A stretch of 64,000 bases of DNA, taken from contig NC_051085.1 of NCBI RefSeq assembly GCF_004664715.2, positions 23,644,551 through 23,708,550 on the forward strand. The letters run 5' to 3'. This stretch comes from Peromyscus leucopus (Eukaryota > Chordata > Mammalia > Rodentia > Cricetidae). The notes beneath the pieces were generated by a model. The model was not told where the DNA came from. It saw only the letters and a list, made by a program, of their open reading frames with translations, and searched no databases. Position 1 is the first letter of the stretch. Each line of letters starts with the position of its first letter. The position numbers and the translations under genes are program-made. Below are positions 54,640 to 64,000 of this stretch, in pieces.

Positions 54640-55930
54640 TGGCAGTTCTTACAGTTAAAAAACCCAAAACCTTTGTAAATACAGCCGAACATAATAAAAT
54701 TCACTGCAGGGTAAGGATGGAAAGGAGGTGGGTGTTACCAAGGAAACTGTTGACCTTATTGCTGACCTTTCTGACCAAAAGAGAATAAATTACACCAAAA
54801 TGAAAACCTTGGCACTTACTTTTGCAAGAATATGGTTTTGCTCCATTACAAAGATACTTAGAAAACTAAACACTTGCAAGAAGCATTTCCCCCTCAGGAT
54901 TGTATTCATAGAATAAGTGAAGTTCACGTTCAGTTCCAACTCACCCACTCCCATTTTTCTCAGATATTTATCAAGTAATGTGGTTTATAATCCAAACAAA
55001 AAAAGTGCCTTAATCCAGAACATACACACGGCCACGATAACACTAGACTGATGCTGTTTGTACTTTGCTAAAACATCGAGATGTTCTCTAAAACAGAGGG
55101 GTTTGCACACATAAAGTCTAGAGTGTAAAGAATTATAACAGAATGATAAACATATCTGTGATTCTATCTAGCCATAGAATCAGAGAAACAGCACATTCCT
55201 GTCTGTCCTTTGGGGTGAACAAACTTAGAAAGAACCTGACTGTTCCCTTAAAAGAGGCCTGCCTCGGGACGTGCATATGTTTCCTTGTGTGGGAAAAGCA
55301 CATTGACATTTACATGTAATTGAGGCCAACCTGGAATTTGGCTTTTGTCCCTTCCTTCATAAGCCATTGTGGAAAGGCTCTTAGGATGGAGTTTAGTTGT
55401 TACGGCAGTCTCTTAAGAAGACTGAGTCATAGAACAAAATGGAGCTTAATAGATGAATGTTAGGTACGCCATCCTCCTTTATGTAACTCATACCCCAGTT
55501 TCTTGGGCTATTGGGATGAGCTTGGTATATTTTTTGTTGTAGACTTTGAACATTCTTACTAAGTTAATCATGTCGTAGTCATGATGAACTGAATTCCTTG
55601 AGAACAATCGACTTTGACATTTTAACCCATAACTTTAGAACCTCCCTCCTCTTTAGTCAATCCTCCTCAACCTTCCTAAGGGTTTATCAGGAGAACTGTT
55701 TTAACCAACACATCATGTCATCCATGAAGATTAGCTGGGCCTGTATGTGAAGTTAAGCAAACTCAAAGGAGAAAAGAAAACTGGAAATGTCAGTGGTACT
55801 TGTGATGTTGAAGTTGTGCTTTGATGGGCATTCAAGTTGTAAATTGTTGAAATGGGTCAAAATGGTCAGAATTGGACTGAGTAAAGGCTAAAATCTGTGA
55901 GCCCCTTCATGTTCATAACTCACGGACTGG
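54640..55930. other. intergenic DNA, nothing recognised
   Basis: AT-rich and without open reading frames of note; no repeat that I can name. Confidence 0.5.
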
Positions 55931-55931
55931 G

Positions 55932-56050
55932 ACCCATATAGCTACACATACCTGTGATACTAGTATTCTTGAGGCTGAGACAGGAGGATCAAGGGTTTGA
56001 AGGCAGCTTGGGCTCATAGTGAAATCGGGTCTCACAAATAAAACAACAAT
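55932..56050 (+). mobile_element. old B1-type SINE, plus
   Basis: 'gctacacatacctgtgatac', 'gaggctgagacaggaggatc' and 'gcagcttgggctcatagtga' with an A-rich end. Confidence 0.65.
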
Positions 56051-56809
56051 CATTCAGTCAATCATGGACTGACTATTTCACTATGAAGTGGAGTGCATTC
56101 AGTGCAAACGGCAAACAGTGGGAGTTGGGGGGGGCCAGTGTTGGTTTTGTTATTTGCATTTTCCTGTAGCATACACTTTTGAGGAGCAATTCTCCATAGA
56201 GCTCTTGCACTCTCTCTCTCTGTCTAAGTGAGGCATATACCTAAACCATAATGAGCTGGGAATCTGGAAGAGAAGGTTTTCTTCGAGCTCCTCCTACTAG
56301 TCACAGGACAAAGGTCAAGTGTGCACACAGTCTTGGAAAATAGTGTCTTCTCCCCAGAGTAAAAGCATGGTTACTACACTTGATTTGGAAAAATAAAGAA
56401 ATGGCTATTCTAAGTTCACATATTTTCCTTTGTAATCAAGCCCACTGTGTGTACAAGTACCTCTTTGGACCTATTGACCCTACCATCTTAATTTTCTGCT
56501 GATTATCATGCTGCTTGCTGGACATGCATTATAAAATTCCTTGTACATGACTCAGGAGGCTCATATCTTCTGCCAGAATCCATGAAACTGGCCGTTAACT
56601 TACTGGGTTGTAAAAAGCAAAGTCTTGGACCCCTTACAATTCTGACAGTTGGGTGATGAGGGTAGGATGCCGACAGAGATGTTGCTCACTGGGAAAGGAT
56701 GAGCTTTTGGGCCTAATAACAGGATTTGAAAGAAATCCACAGGAATTGCTAATAAGCCTCCAGGGCCCACCAGGTCACAGAGCAGTCTTGATTGCCTGTT
56801 GATGGGGAG

Positions 56810-57151
56810 TGTGGTGGATTTAATAGTAATGGCTCCCGTTGGTTCATAGGTGGGACTGCTTGGCCACCAGGGAGTGGCATTAGTAGGAGGTGTGTCCTTG
56901 TTGGAGGAAGTGTGTCACTGGGGTGGGCTTTGGGGTTTCTACTGCTCAAGCCAGGCCCAGTGTCTTTCGTCCTGCCTGCTGATCCAGATGTAGAATTCTC
57001 AGCTCCTCCAGCATCATGTCTGCCTGGACACCGCCATGGCGATAATGCACTAAACCTCTGAACTTGTCGGCCAGCCCCAACGAAATGTTTTCCTTTGTAA
57101 GACTTGCCATGGTCATCATGTCTCTTCCTAGCCACAGAAACACCCAAGACA
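56810..57151 (+). mobile_element. MaLR-type solo LTR, plus
   Basis: 342 bp starting TGTGGTGGATTTAAT and ending CCCAAGACA. 'ccaccagggagtggcattag', 'gttggaggaagtgtgtcact' and 'actaaacctctgaacttgtc' are diagnostic of a very abundant rodent LTR-like repeat. It is flanked by GGGAG (56805-56809) and AGGAG (57152-57156), a 5-bp duplication with one change, as expected for ERVL/MaLR. The open frames in it are LTR sequence, not genes. Confidence 0.7.
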
Positions 57152-57594
57152 AGGAGTGAGGTAGTAATTGCATGTCAAATATCCAGAAGCAGGCTCGGAG
57201 CCCCAAGGCCTAAGTGGTCCCCATGTCTTTGCAGCTCATTTTCTGGGATTAGGGCTGGTGGGATGTGGGCTTTGCAGTTTCCTCAGTGGTCTGGTTAGCT
57301 CCAGGTCTGTTACACTGAGACAAGACTAAGCTACAATCTCAGTGGGTCCACCTGTAGGTCAGTCACACTTACACACAGTGATGGCGAAAAAGGAAAAGAT
57401 TATGATCGAGCAGGCAGAAACTAGGTGAATGATTAGGATTCTGGCCATCTTCCTTAGGAACTAAGGTAGCAGGGTGCATGTGGCATTTTAAAGAAACATG
57501 GCAAAACCTTGGCTCTGTATGGCTCATCCCCATCTGGCTGTCTTTCATGCCACCCCCCTAAAAAAGGCCAGAGATGTAAATAAAAGTTGTTTTT

Positions 57595-58084
57595 CTTCCC
57601 TGTACCACAAATCTTAGATGGTCTTTTAATTAAAAACCTGTAGCTAGATATCGGGGTGAGAGCTGAAGGATCAGAGAAACAGAGCAAGCCACAGCCAACC
57701 TCACCTTGCCAACTCTTCAGCTGATCCTGTTTCCATGAATCCTCAGACTGAAAGCCTCTAAGTCCTCACCCCTGAAGGTCTCAGTTGAACTGCTCTTAGT
57801 TCTTGTCTCCTTACGCTTTATACACCATTTTCCACCCAGCCATGTCATTTCCTGGGATTAAAGGCATTTGTCACCACTGCCTGACTCTGTTTCCAGTATG
57901 GCCTTGAATTCACAGAGATCCAGACAGATGTCTGCCTCCCAAGTGAGTGATAGGATTAAGGCTGTGAGCCACCACCGTCTTGCCTGTATGTCTAATGTAG
58001 TGTCTGGCTCTGTCCTCTGATCCCCAGATAAATTTATTAGGGTACGCAATATATTGAGGTACACAATATACCACCACACTTCCC
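57595..58084 (-). mobile_element. solo ERVK-type LTR with 6-bp target-site duplication
   Basis: The LTR is 57601-58078 (478 bp), TGTACCACAAATC to ACCACCACA on the + strand, so TG...CA on both strands. CTTCCC is perfectly duplicated at 57595-57600 and 58079-58084. The minus orientation is chosen because a TATAAA sits on that strand (57818-57823) and the related LTR at 9221-9505 has its purine tract on that side. A B1-like segment is embedded at about 57855-57990. No internal retroviral sequence remains. Confidence 0.85.
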
Positions 58085-58920
58085 AATGGGTTCTTGCCAC
58101 CAGGGAGCTTTGGCCTCTCAGGGAGATACTCTGAAACAAACTCCTGGGAGAAGAACTAGGTGAGGCATTCATTCCGTTAGTAGGTACCTCTGTGAGCCGT
58201 TGGTCCCAGGTTTGACCTAACAGTCTACTACTACTGTTCTTCATTGAGCTCATAGTGCCGATGTAGGTGGGATAATACAGAATGGGAAACTGACACAAAG
58301 AGTAAGTTCTCATGGCCCCACCTCCTAGAAAACTCTGCTCTTTCTGCTATAACCAGGTAAGAGTTCAGTGGACTTTTCCCTTTGTAGTGGAGTAAGAGCT
58401 GCTGATTGAAACTAATCCCTAAAAACAAAAGGCTTCACAGTGCTAAAATGGCTTCATTTTAGCATCGTATGCTTCTTCCTTTGGCAAAACAGAGTGGTTG
58501 AAATTTCCTCCCTTTCCTTTCCACCTTTCTTCCCCTTTTCTTCTTTTCTTTTTCCTTTTTGAGCTGGAAACAGCTATCATTATTTAAACCAAGAGTCGGG
58601 ATAAAGCCTTACATACCGGTATGGAGGCCTGTACTCTGTGTCTCCTCATTTCTCACACTTTAACCTGACCTGGCTTTGGTTAAGGAAGATATTGAGATGG
58701 GACTAACATTTCCTTGTGGGAAAGGAGGCCATACATATCAAAGACCACATGCACACAAGTGGCGAACCCTGGAGAGGAAAGAGAAGCATTTTCAGTAGGT
58801 GGAACTCAAGATTGTCCTCACAGCCTTGATCAGTGCCCTCCTCAATAATCTTAATTGTGCTTTCACTTAGTGTTGAGAGGTTGCTGGGCAGTATGACTTG
58901 ATCTGCCATTCAGAAAGCTA
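58085..58920. other. intergenic DNA, nothing recognised
   Basis: Contains a pyrimidine-rich stretch at about 58505-58560 and a short near-palindrome 'aaaatggcttcattttagc' at 58445. No gene seen. Confidence 0.5.
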
Positions 58921-59154
58921 CCCTGTCAGATTAATGACACCCATGTGGCTTCCAATGGTAGGAACAAATGTGGATGCTCATAGAACTGTCTAGGTCGTTC
59001 TGTAGAGATCCATTCCCTGAAGAGGCTTACTAGAATCAATCTGGAGCGTTGGCCATCACCACCCGGATGTGTCATCCCTGGACCAGACATGGCAACACAC
59101 CCACAATTACAGACAGGACACAGAGTAGATTTTGTGTTTCTGATGCAGCAGTTA

Positions 59155-59610
59155 TCATTTGGTACCAGACTCGGGAGTCCTGGTTGCCTTGTGGGGAGCA
59201 ACACCAGGCGGCATGGGGAGTGTTTCCCTCCTGCTCCTGGAAGATGGATTGTTTCTAAACTTTGCTTTCTCTTTAGCGCTCTTGGTCTGTGTCATCGATA
59301 CTGACACCTTCTCAGATGACGGTGGTGTCGTTCCAGTCAGATCAGCCACACCACCTTGGCTCTTGAAATGAATTCATTTCATGTGTGTGGCCTTCCGGAC
59401 CATTTGGGATGACAATGCTATATGCTTTATTGCAAAAAGCCACTCAACGGTGGGCAGAGAGTCAAGGCATTTGATGGACTTCTCATGTTCTCTGCCGTCC
59501 ACAGGCATCTGGAATTTTTGAGCTTTGTGAGTTTGCCCTGTTTGCTCTGTTTTCCCTGGCAGGGTCCCTTCCCACACCTTCTCATCTAGGCTCAGCCTCT
59601 TGCTCCAGTG
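59155..59610 (-). pseudogene. possible decayed coding fragment, minus strand
   Basis: One minus-strand frame stays open from about 59610 to 59156 except for a single TGA at about 59371-59373. The translation is hydrophilic and rich in K, S, T and P, for example 'GREHEKSIKCLDSLPTV' (upstream half) and 'TQTKSAKEKAKFRNNPSSRS' then 'RRETLPMPPG' (downstream half). This looks more like protein than the surrounding noise, but I do not recognise a family, and there is no clear A tail or target duplication. Chance openness is a real alternative. Confidence 0.25.
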
Positions 59611-59886
59611 TTAGCTCTGAATAATGTCGTGTTTTGTCTTTCGCCAGATGCTTGTCTTTCAACGGATGCATGGGGTATACCTTGAGTCTCAAGCTTAGAA
59701 GCTCCCCCCACCCACCACTGAAACCACGGCCCTCGAGGGAATCATGACAACTATTTCTCTTTTATTTTTCCCCTCCTCTGGCACGCTTCATGATTCCTGT
59801 TGAAGCAAGAAGTCAGTATTCTAGTTGCTCCATCTTTAATGGGGTTATTCTTCTCATGTATCAGTTGTATGTATTACTCTAGTGGT

Positions 59887-60040
59887 TTTTTTTTTTTGTT
59901 GTTTTTCTTTTAGAGATAAGGTCTCACTTTGTACCTCAGTGTGGGCTTTATTTAACTGTGTAGCACAGGTTGCCCCTGGACTTAAGATCTTCCTGCTCCA
60001 GCTTCCCAAGTGCCAGAGCTACCACTGTGTGCCAGGGCTG
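59887..60040 (-). mobile_element. old B1/PB1-type SINE, minus
   Basis: T-rich tail, 'gagataaggtctcactttgt', 'tagcacaggttgcccctgga' and 'taccactgtgtgccagggct': a degraded B1 in reverse. Confidence 0.55.
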
Positions 60041-60045
60041 GTGTC

Positions 60046-60299
60046 AGCTTATCTTTTTTCTTTCCTTCTCTTCTCTTCTCTTCTCTTCTCTTCTCTTCTC
60101 TTCTCTTCTCTTCTCTTCTCTTCTCTTCTCTTCTCTTCTCTTTCTTTTCTTTTCCCCAAGACACAGTTTCTCTGTGCACCCTGCCTGTTCTGGAACTCAA
60201 CCTGTAGACCAGGCTGGGCCTCAAACTCCAAAATCTGTCTGCCTCTGCCTTCTGAGTGCTGGGATTAAAAACGTGCACCACCACCGCCTGGCTCAGCTT
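60046..60299 (-). mobile_element. B1 SINE, minus, with expanded (TTCTC)n tail
   Basis: About 15 TTCTC units (60065-60142) form the tail. The body 'gacacagtttctctgtgcac', 'gaccaggctgggcctcaaac', 'caccaccgcctggct' ends at 60293. TCAGCTT at 60046-60052 and at 60293-60299 is a probable target-site duplication. Confidence 0.85.
60065..60142. repeat. (TTCTC)n pentanucleotide array
   Basis: About 15 near-perfect units, giving open frames on both strands that are not genes. Confidence 0.95.
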
Positions 60300-60705
60300 T
60301 TCTTTCATACCACTTCTAAAGCTGGTCTGTTGGTGATTGGTGCTTGTTGGAGTTCCACACATGGGTTCAAATCATCTCAAATGAAATAGGCAGTCTCCTT
60401 GGAGAAATGAAATTTATGCGTAAACACATAAAGCAAAATAAAGTGCCAGTGAAGCTTCTTCTGATTACCACTCTGGATGTAGTGGGTTAGGAAGATAGGA
60501 GTTAGGAATAGAGGTGGGAATGTTGAGGCCAGGAGGATTGCTCAATTGTAGTAGATCCTGAGTCTTCCATCCCCAGCAGCACACACGAGGAAGAGGAGGA
60601 GAGGGTAAGCATGAGGTAGAGGAGGAAGAGGAAGGGGGCAGGGAGGGAAGAGCACTAGTCTGAAGGTTGATGAAGTCCCCCGGGTTATGGAGGCATCTGA
60701 ATTAG
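60300..60705. other. intergenic DNA, nothing recognised
   Basis: Contains a G/A-rich stretch at about 60590-60650 ('gaggaagaggaggagagg'). No gene or named repeat. Confidence 0.5.
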
Positions 60706-60709
60706 AAAG

Positions 60710-61040
60710 CATTGGAAGGGCTTGGTTGAAGATATGTTTTGAAGGGATCAGGTCACTCTAGGGCTCGGCCTTGGGAGTGTATCATGGCAGGAAGTGTGTG
60801 ACCAAGAGAACCTGTTCACTTCACAGGGGTCCAGAAGCAGGGAGAGAGAGGGGCAGGGTTTCAATATCTCTTTCAAGGGGATGCCCAGTAACCTCGTTTC
60901 TTCTGGTTAGGAAGCCCTGTAGCTTAAATGTTCAGCCACCTCCCCCAGAGTGTCACACACTAGTAACAAAAAATTTTGACCTCCAGACCTTAGCCCATGT
61001 CCTTTGGGGGACACTCTGTATCAAAGCACAGGCCAGGGCC
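60710..61040 (+). mobile_element. rodent LTR-like interspersed repeat, plus
   Basis: 'atcatggcaggaagtgtgtg', 'tctctttcaaggggatgccc', 'ttcagccacctcccccagag' and 'cctttgggggacactctgta' match a common rodent repeat, the opposite orientation of 21150-21505. Confidence 0.45.
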
Positions 61041-61044
61041 AGAT

Positions 61045-62585
61045 GATGATTCCTAATGTGAGGAGTGGAAACATCTTGCATGGATGTTTCTCTGTAAGTC
61101 TTAAGATTCATGCTGTGGCATTTTTCTCCCTACATGATATGTGTCTTTGGCAAAGGGACTTGACATGACTCAATACTCATGAGACCGGATCAGGCGATTC
61201 CAAGTTTATTACAAGAAATTTATGCTCAAATTACTAAGGGGATGAAACATCACCTCAGGACTTGAAGTTGCTGAGAGTGTTAGCTTTGGGGCAATGCTTT
61301 TTTTTTTTTTGCCATGTAACACACCCCATTTGTTATATAAATGGGTATGTTATATCATGGAGTCAGGACTTAAATGATAAGGTTGTCGTGTCTAAGAAAA
61401 ATATGCTACTGAAGTACACAGGCCACTGCTGTTTGAACTCAGGATATAGGGGAAAAAAGTCTTCTCTCTTTTCTTATTTCTTTAAAATAAAAATATAATA
61501 CCTTTCCTCCTCCAATTGAAAATACTACATAATTCATACTGGGCAGCAACACAAAAATTATAGAGTCAGTCAGAATATGGGAACATTTCTAATTGAATCT
61601 GAGGCTTTATCTTCTTAATTTATTAAAAATGTTGGGCCAAAAACAATCTTAATTCTTCTTCCCTTATTTATATATCCATGTGCATTTGGCAGAGTTCATG
61701 GCAGCGTCTTTCCAGGCCTGGACTAGCCTAAAGCCTTTTCTGAACTCCCTACTAACTTGGATTAAAGCTGACTAGTTAAAAGCTGCACACAGAACTACTG
61801 CCAGAAATGTCACAAGGTCCCTTGACATTTAATTCTGCAGTCTTATCTTTGGGAGAAAAATAAATGAATAAAAATGTTTTTGATCTCAAATTTGTTAGCT
61901 TTTTTTTTTTCTTGCTTTACTTTTGAGAAACAGATCAAGAACTTTAGAACAGGGCAAGCTTGTTTTTGCCTGAAATCTGGCTTTCAGAACTAAAAGAAAA
62001 GACCCTTCACGATGATAAACGGGTCCCTAGGGGAAGAAGGAGGGAGATATGGGTGCTGTGCAATGTCGGGGGAAGATATGATCCCCTTCCGCTGAGCTCA
62101 CGTAGCCAGGAGGCTCAATTCTACAGCAAGGAATGTCACCTAAAGCAGTGGGTCTCCAGGTTAGACCTGGAAGCCTATCAAGTTGACCTCTCAGCAATGA
62201 ATGACACAGTCCCTGTCCTCAGTGAGGTAATGGCCTGAAAATTAGAAGTGGGAGACAAAATCAAAGTGTGCTGACTCCTTTCATAGGGCACATCCCTGGT
62301 GATCTAAAGTCACAGTTAACCACATTCAACTGTGGTAGAGGGCGGCAAGCACATTCTTCCGACATTTTGACCTCCAGACTTTTGCTGACCTTAGAGATAT
62401 GACTTTCCCTGAGGCTAGCCTGTTCCTAGAGATTAGAAGATTTATGTTCCTTGCTTGTGTCTTTTGTATGTACTCTACAACATTCCACCTCCTTTGACAT
62501 CCTGGACCACCATTTCCATCACTTACTCACACGATGGCCAAATACAAGGCAACTAGAGAAAGTAACTACAACTCAGAACCTGCTA
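61045..62585. other. intergenic DNA, mostly unrecognised
   Basis: AT-rich. 'gaatgacacagtccctgtcc' near 62198 resembles a phrase common in ancient L2/MLT-type repeats, but I cannot extend it. An open stretch at 61960-62238 encodes nothing recognisable. Confidence 0.4.
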
Positions 62586-62589
62586 AAAT

Positions 62590-62945
62590 TCTTTTTATTT
62601 TTATTTTATTTTATTTTAACTTTTTTGGTGTGTGTGTCTATGTGCATGTGTGTGGGCACCTCTATATATGGGTGTAAAGTCCTCAAATATCTTCTTTGAG
62701 TACCCTTCACTTTTTTTTATTAATACAGGTCTCTCACCGAACAAAGGGCTCACCAATTCTGGAGAGTCTAGCTAGCCAGCCTGCCCCAAGGATTGCCTGT
62801 CTCTGCCTCCAGAGTGCTAGGGTCATAGATAGGAGGTTGCCATACCCTCCAGGTTTTCACCTGGGTTCTGGGAATCCAAACTTTAATTGTCACACTCACA
62901 TAGCATGTACTTCGCTCATTGAACCCTCTGGCCAATTCCCAAATT
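62590..62945 (-). mobile_element. B4-type SINE (RSINE1-like), minus
   Basis: TTTTA-rich tail (62592-62625), TG-rich stretch, 'aggtctctcaccgaacaaag', 'ctagctagccagcctgcccc', 'ctctgcctccagagtgctag' and 'ctcattgaaccctctggcca' in reversed order. Confidence 0.7.
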
Positions 62946-62975
62946 CTAAAATCTAGTTAAGTTCTTCAAACTAAG

Positions 62976-63388
62976 CCTTCCTTCCTTCCTTCCTTCCTTC
63001 CTTCCTTCCTTCCTTCCTTCCTCCCTCCCTCCCTCCCTCCCTTCTTTCCTTCCTTTTGTCCTTCTTTCCTTCTTTCTATCCATCCATCCATCCATCCTTT
63101 CTTCTTTATTTCTATCATCCTTCTTTCCTTCCTTCTTTTCATCCTTCCTTCCTTCCTTCCTTCCTTCCTTCCTTCCTTCCTTCCTTCCTTCCTTCCTTCC
63201 TTCCTTTTGTCCTTCTTTCCTTCTTTCTATCCATCCATCCATCCATCCTTTCTTCTTTATTTCTATCATCCTTCTTTCCTTCCTTCTTTTCATCCTTCCT
63301 TCCTTCCTTCCTTCCTTCCTTCCTTCCTTCCTTCCTTCCTTCCTTCCTTCCTTCCTTCCTTCCTTCCTTTCCTTCTTTCTTTCTTTCC
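62976..63388. repeat. polypyrimidine (CTTC)n array with internal duplication
   Basis: About 410 bases almost wholly C and T on the + strand: CTTC, CCCT and ATCC subarrays. A segment beginning TCCTTTTGTC is present at 63051 and again at 63202, 151 bases apart, with the following ~95 bases matching, including ATCC repeats and 'ctttcttctttatttctatc'. Long open frames of Pro/Ser/Phe or Lys/Glu/Gly/Arg are artefacts of the repeat. Confidence 0.95.
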
Positions 63389-63389
63389 A

Positions 63390-64000
63390 TATTTACCCTT
63401 CCAGGCTGATTTGCTTCTGTGTGCATTCATTCATGGTTCCATGATCCATCTTTTGAGACCTGTAGAGAACAAACTGCCTTGCCAATGGCAACCTTTTTCT
63501 GGTCGATTGACTAGGTCATACCTGACGAAGAATTGAGCCTGCATTATAAAAAGGGATGTGGGAGAAAACCAGGTCAAAAGAAAATAACGTCCAAACTGAA
63601 GAAGACGTGACATTGCCAGATGATCTGAGACAGTGAGGCCCAGAAGGGAGGGGTTCTAGGCGGAAGGAGCAGTTTCTAGAAAAGCACATTTAGTTAACGG
63701 TTACGTCGTTGTGTGTTTGAAATTAAATGCTGATGATGAGAAGAAATGAAGCAGGAGAATCCTTGCTGGCTGGATCACAAAGGACTTTAAAATGTGCTCT
63801 ATGATGGTTAGAAGCAGAATGACCTGGGGGACTAGCCCACGAGGATGCCTGTAGGGGTTTATCGTTGATGTGAGAACACCCATCAGCTGTGGGTGATGAC
63901 ATTCGCTGGCTGTCCCTGGACCTCGGACTGTGTAAGTGAAGAAGAGAGTTGGATAACAGCATTTATTTGCCTGCCTCTTGACTGTGGGTGCAGAATAACC
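63390..64000. other. intergenic DNA, nothing recognised
   Basis: Ordinary sequence up to the window edge; no gene or repeat that I can name. Confidence 0.5.

Noticed and set aside
56749..57147. 132-residue minus-strand open frame
   Set aside because: It is entirely the antisense of the MaLR-type LTR at 56810-57151.
57858..58313. 151-residue minus-strand open frame
   Set aside because: Most of it lies in the solo LTR and its embedded B1 segment; no protein similarity seen.
59882..60389. Open frames of 126-139 residues over the TTCTC array
   Set aside because: They are made of two B1 elements and a pentanucleotide array.
63056..63409. Open reading frames of over 110 residues on both strands in the CTTC array
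   Set aside because: They translate to pure FLPS or KEGR repeats; they exist only because a tetranucleotide repeat rarely contains stops.

Overview
This is a stretch of mammalian, almost certainly rodent, nuclear DNA. B1, B2/B3, B4-type and ID SINEs, rodent L1 fragments, MaLR-type and ERVK-type LTRs and many microsatellites lie on both strands, and the one protein gene is broken into short exons with GT-AG introns. The young B1 copies carry a subtype (for example at 10747-10894 and 36223-36370) that I associate with cricetids (hamsters, voles, deer mice) rather than with Mus or Rattus. The cricetid assignment is inference from memory; the rodent assignment is firm.

The only intact gene I can support is TRMT11, the catalytic subunit of the tRNA guanosine-10 N2-methyltransferase. 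It runs on the + strand from a CpG-island promoter (about 1440-2150), with its ATG at 1798, through 13 coding exons to a stop at 51004-51006 and a poly(A) signal at 51374-51379. The exons join in frame to 460 codons. The order is an N-terminal/THUMP region (exons 1-6), the SAM-binding motif DPFVGTGG (exons 7-8), the catalytic DPPY motif (exons 9-10) and the C-terminal end of the Rossmann-fold methyltransferase (exons 11-13). All splice sites are canonical, so the gene looks functional.

Layout: 1-1440 is upstream intergenic DNA with the end of an LTR, a retroposed-looking A-tailed segment and an old MIR. 1440-51400 is TRMT11; most of it is intron filled with SINEs, an L1M fragment, a palindromic ERV-derived block in intron 3, an L1 interrupted by a hAT (URR1-like) DNA transposon in intron 11, and an unusual 33-bp minisatellite also in intron 11. 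51400-64000 is downstream intergenic DNA with L1, B4-type SINEs, a MaLR-like LTR, a clean solo ERVK-type LTR with 6-bp target duplications, a possible decayed coding fragment on the minus strand, and a roughly 410-bp polypyrimidine array.

I found no prokaryotic-style system, no CRISPR and no second intact gene. The noteworthy structure is in the repeats (nested insertions, inverted LTR block, minisatellite, duplicated polypyrimidine tract) and in where introns interrupt the TRMT11 catalytic motifs. Repeat family names and boundaries come from recognition by eye and are approximate unless a target-site duplication is given.
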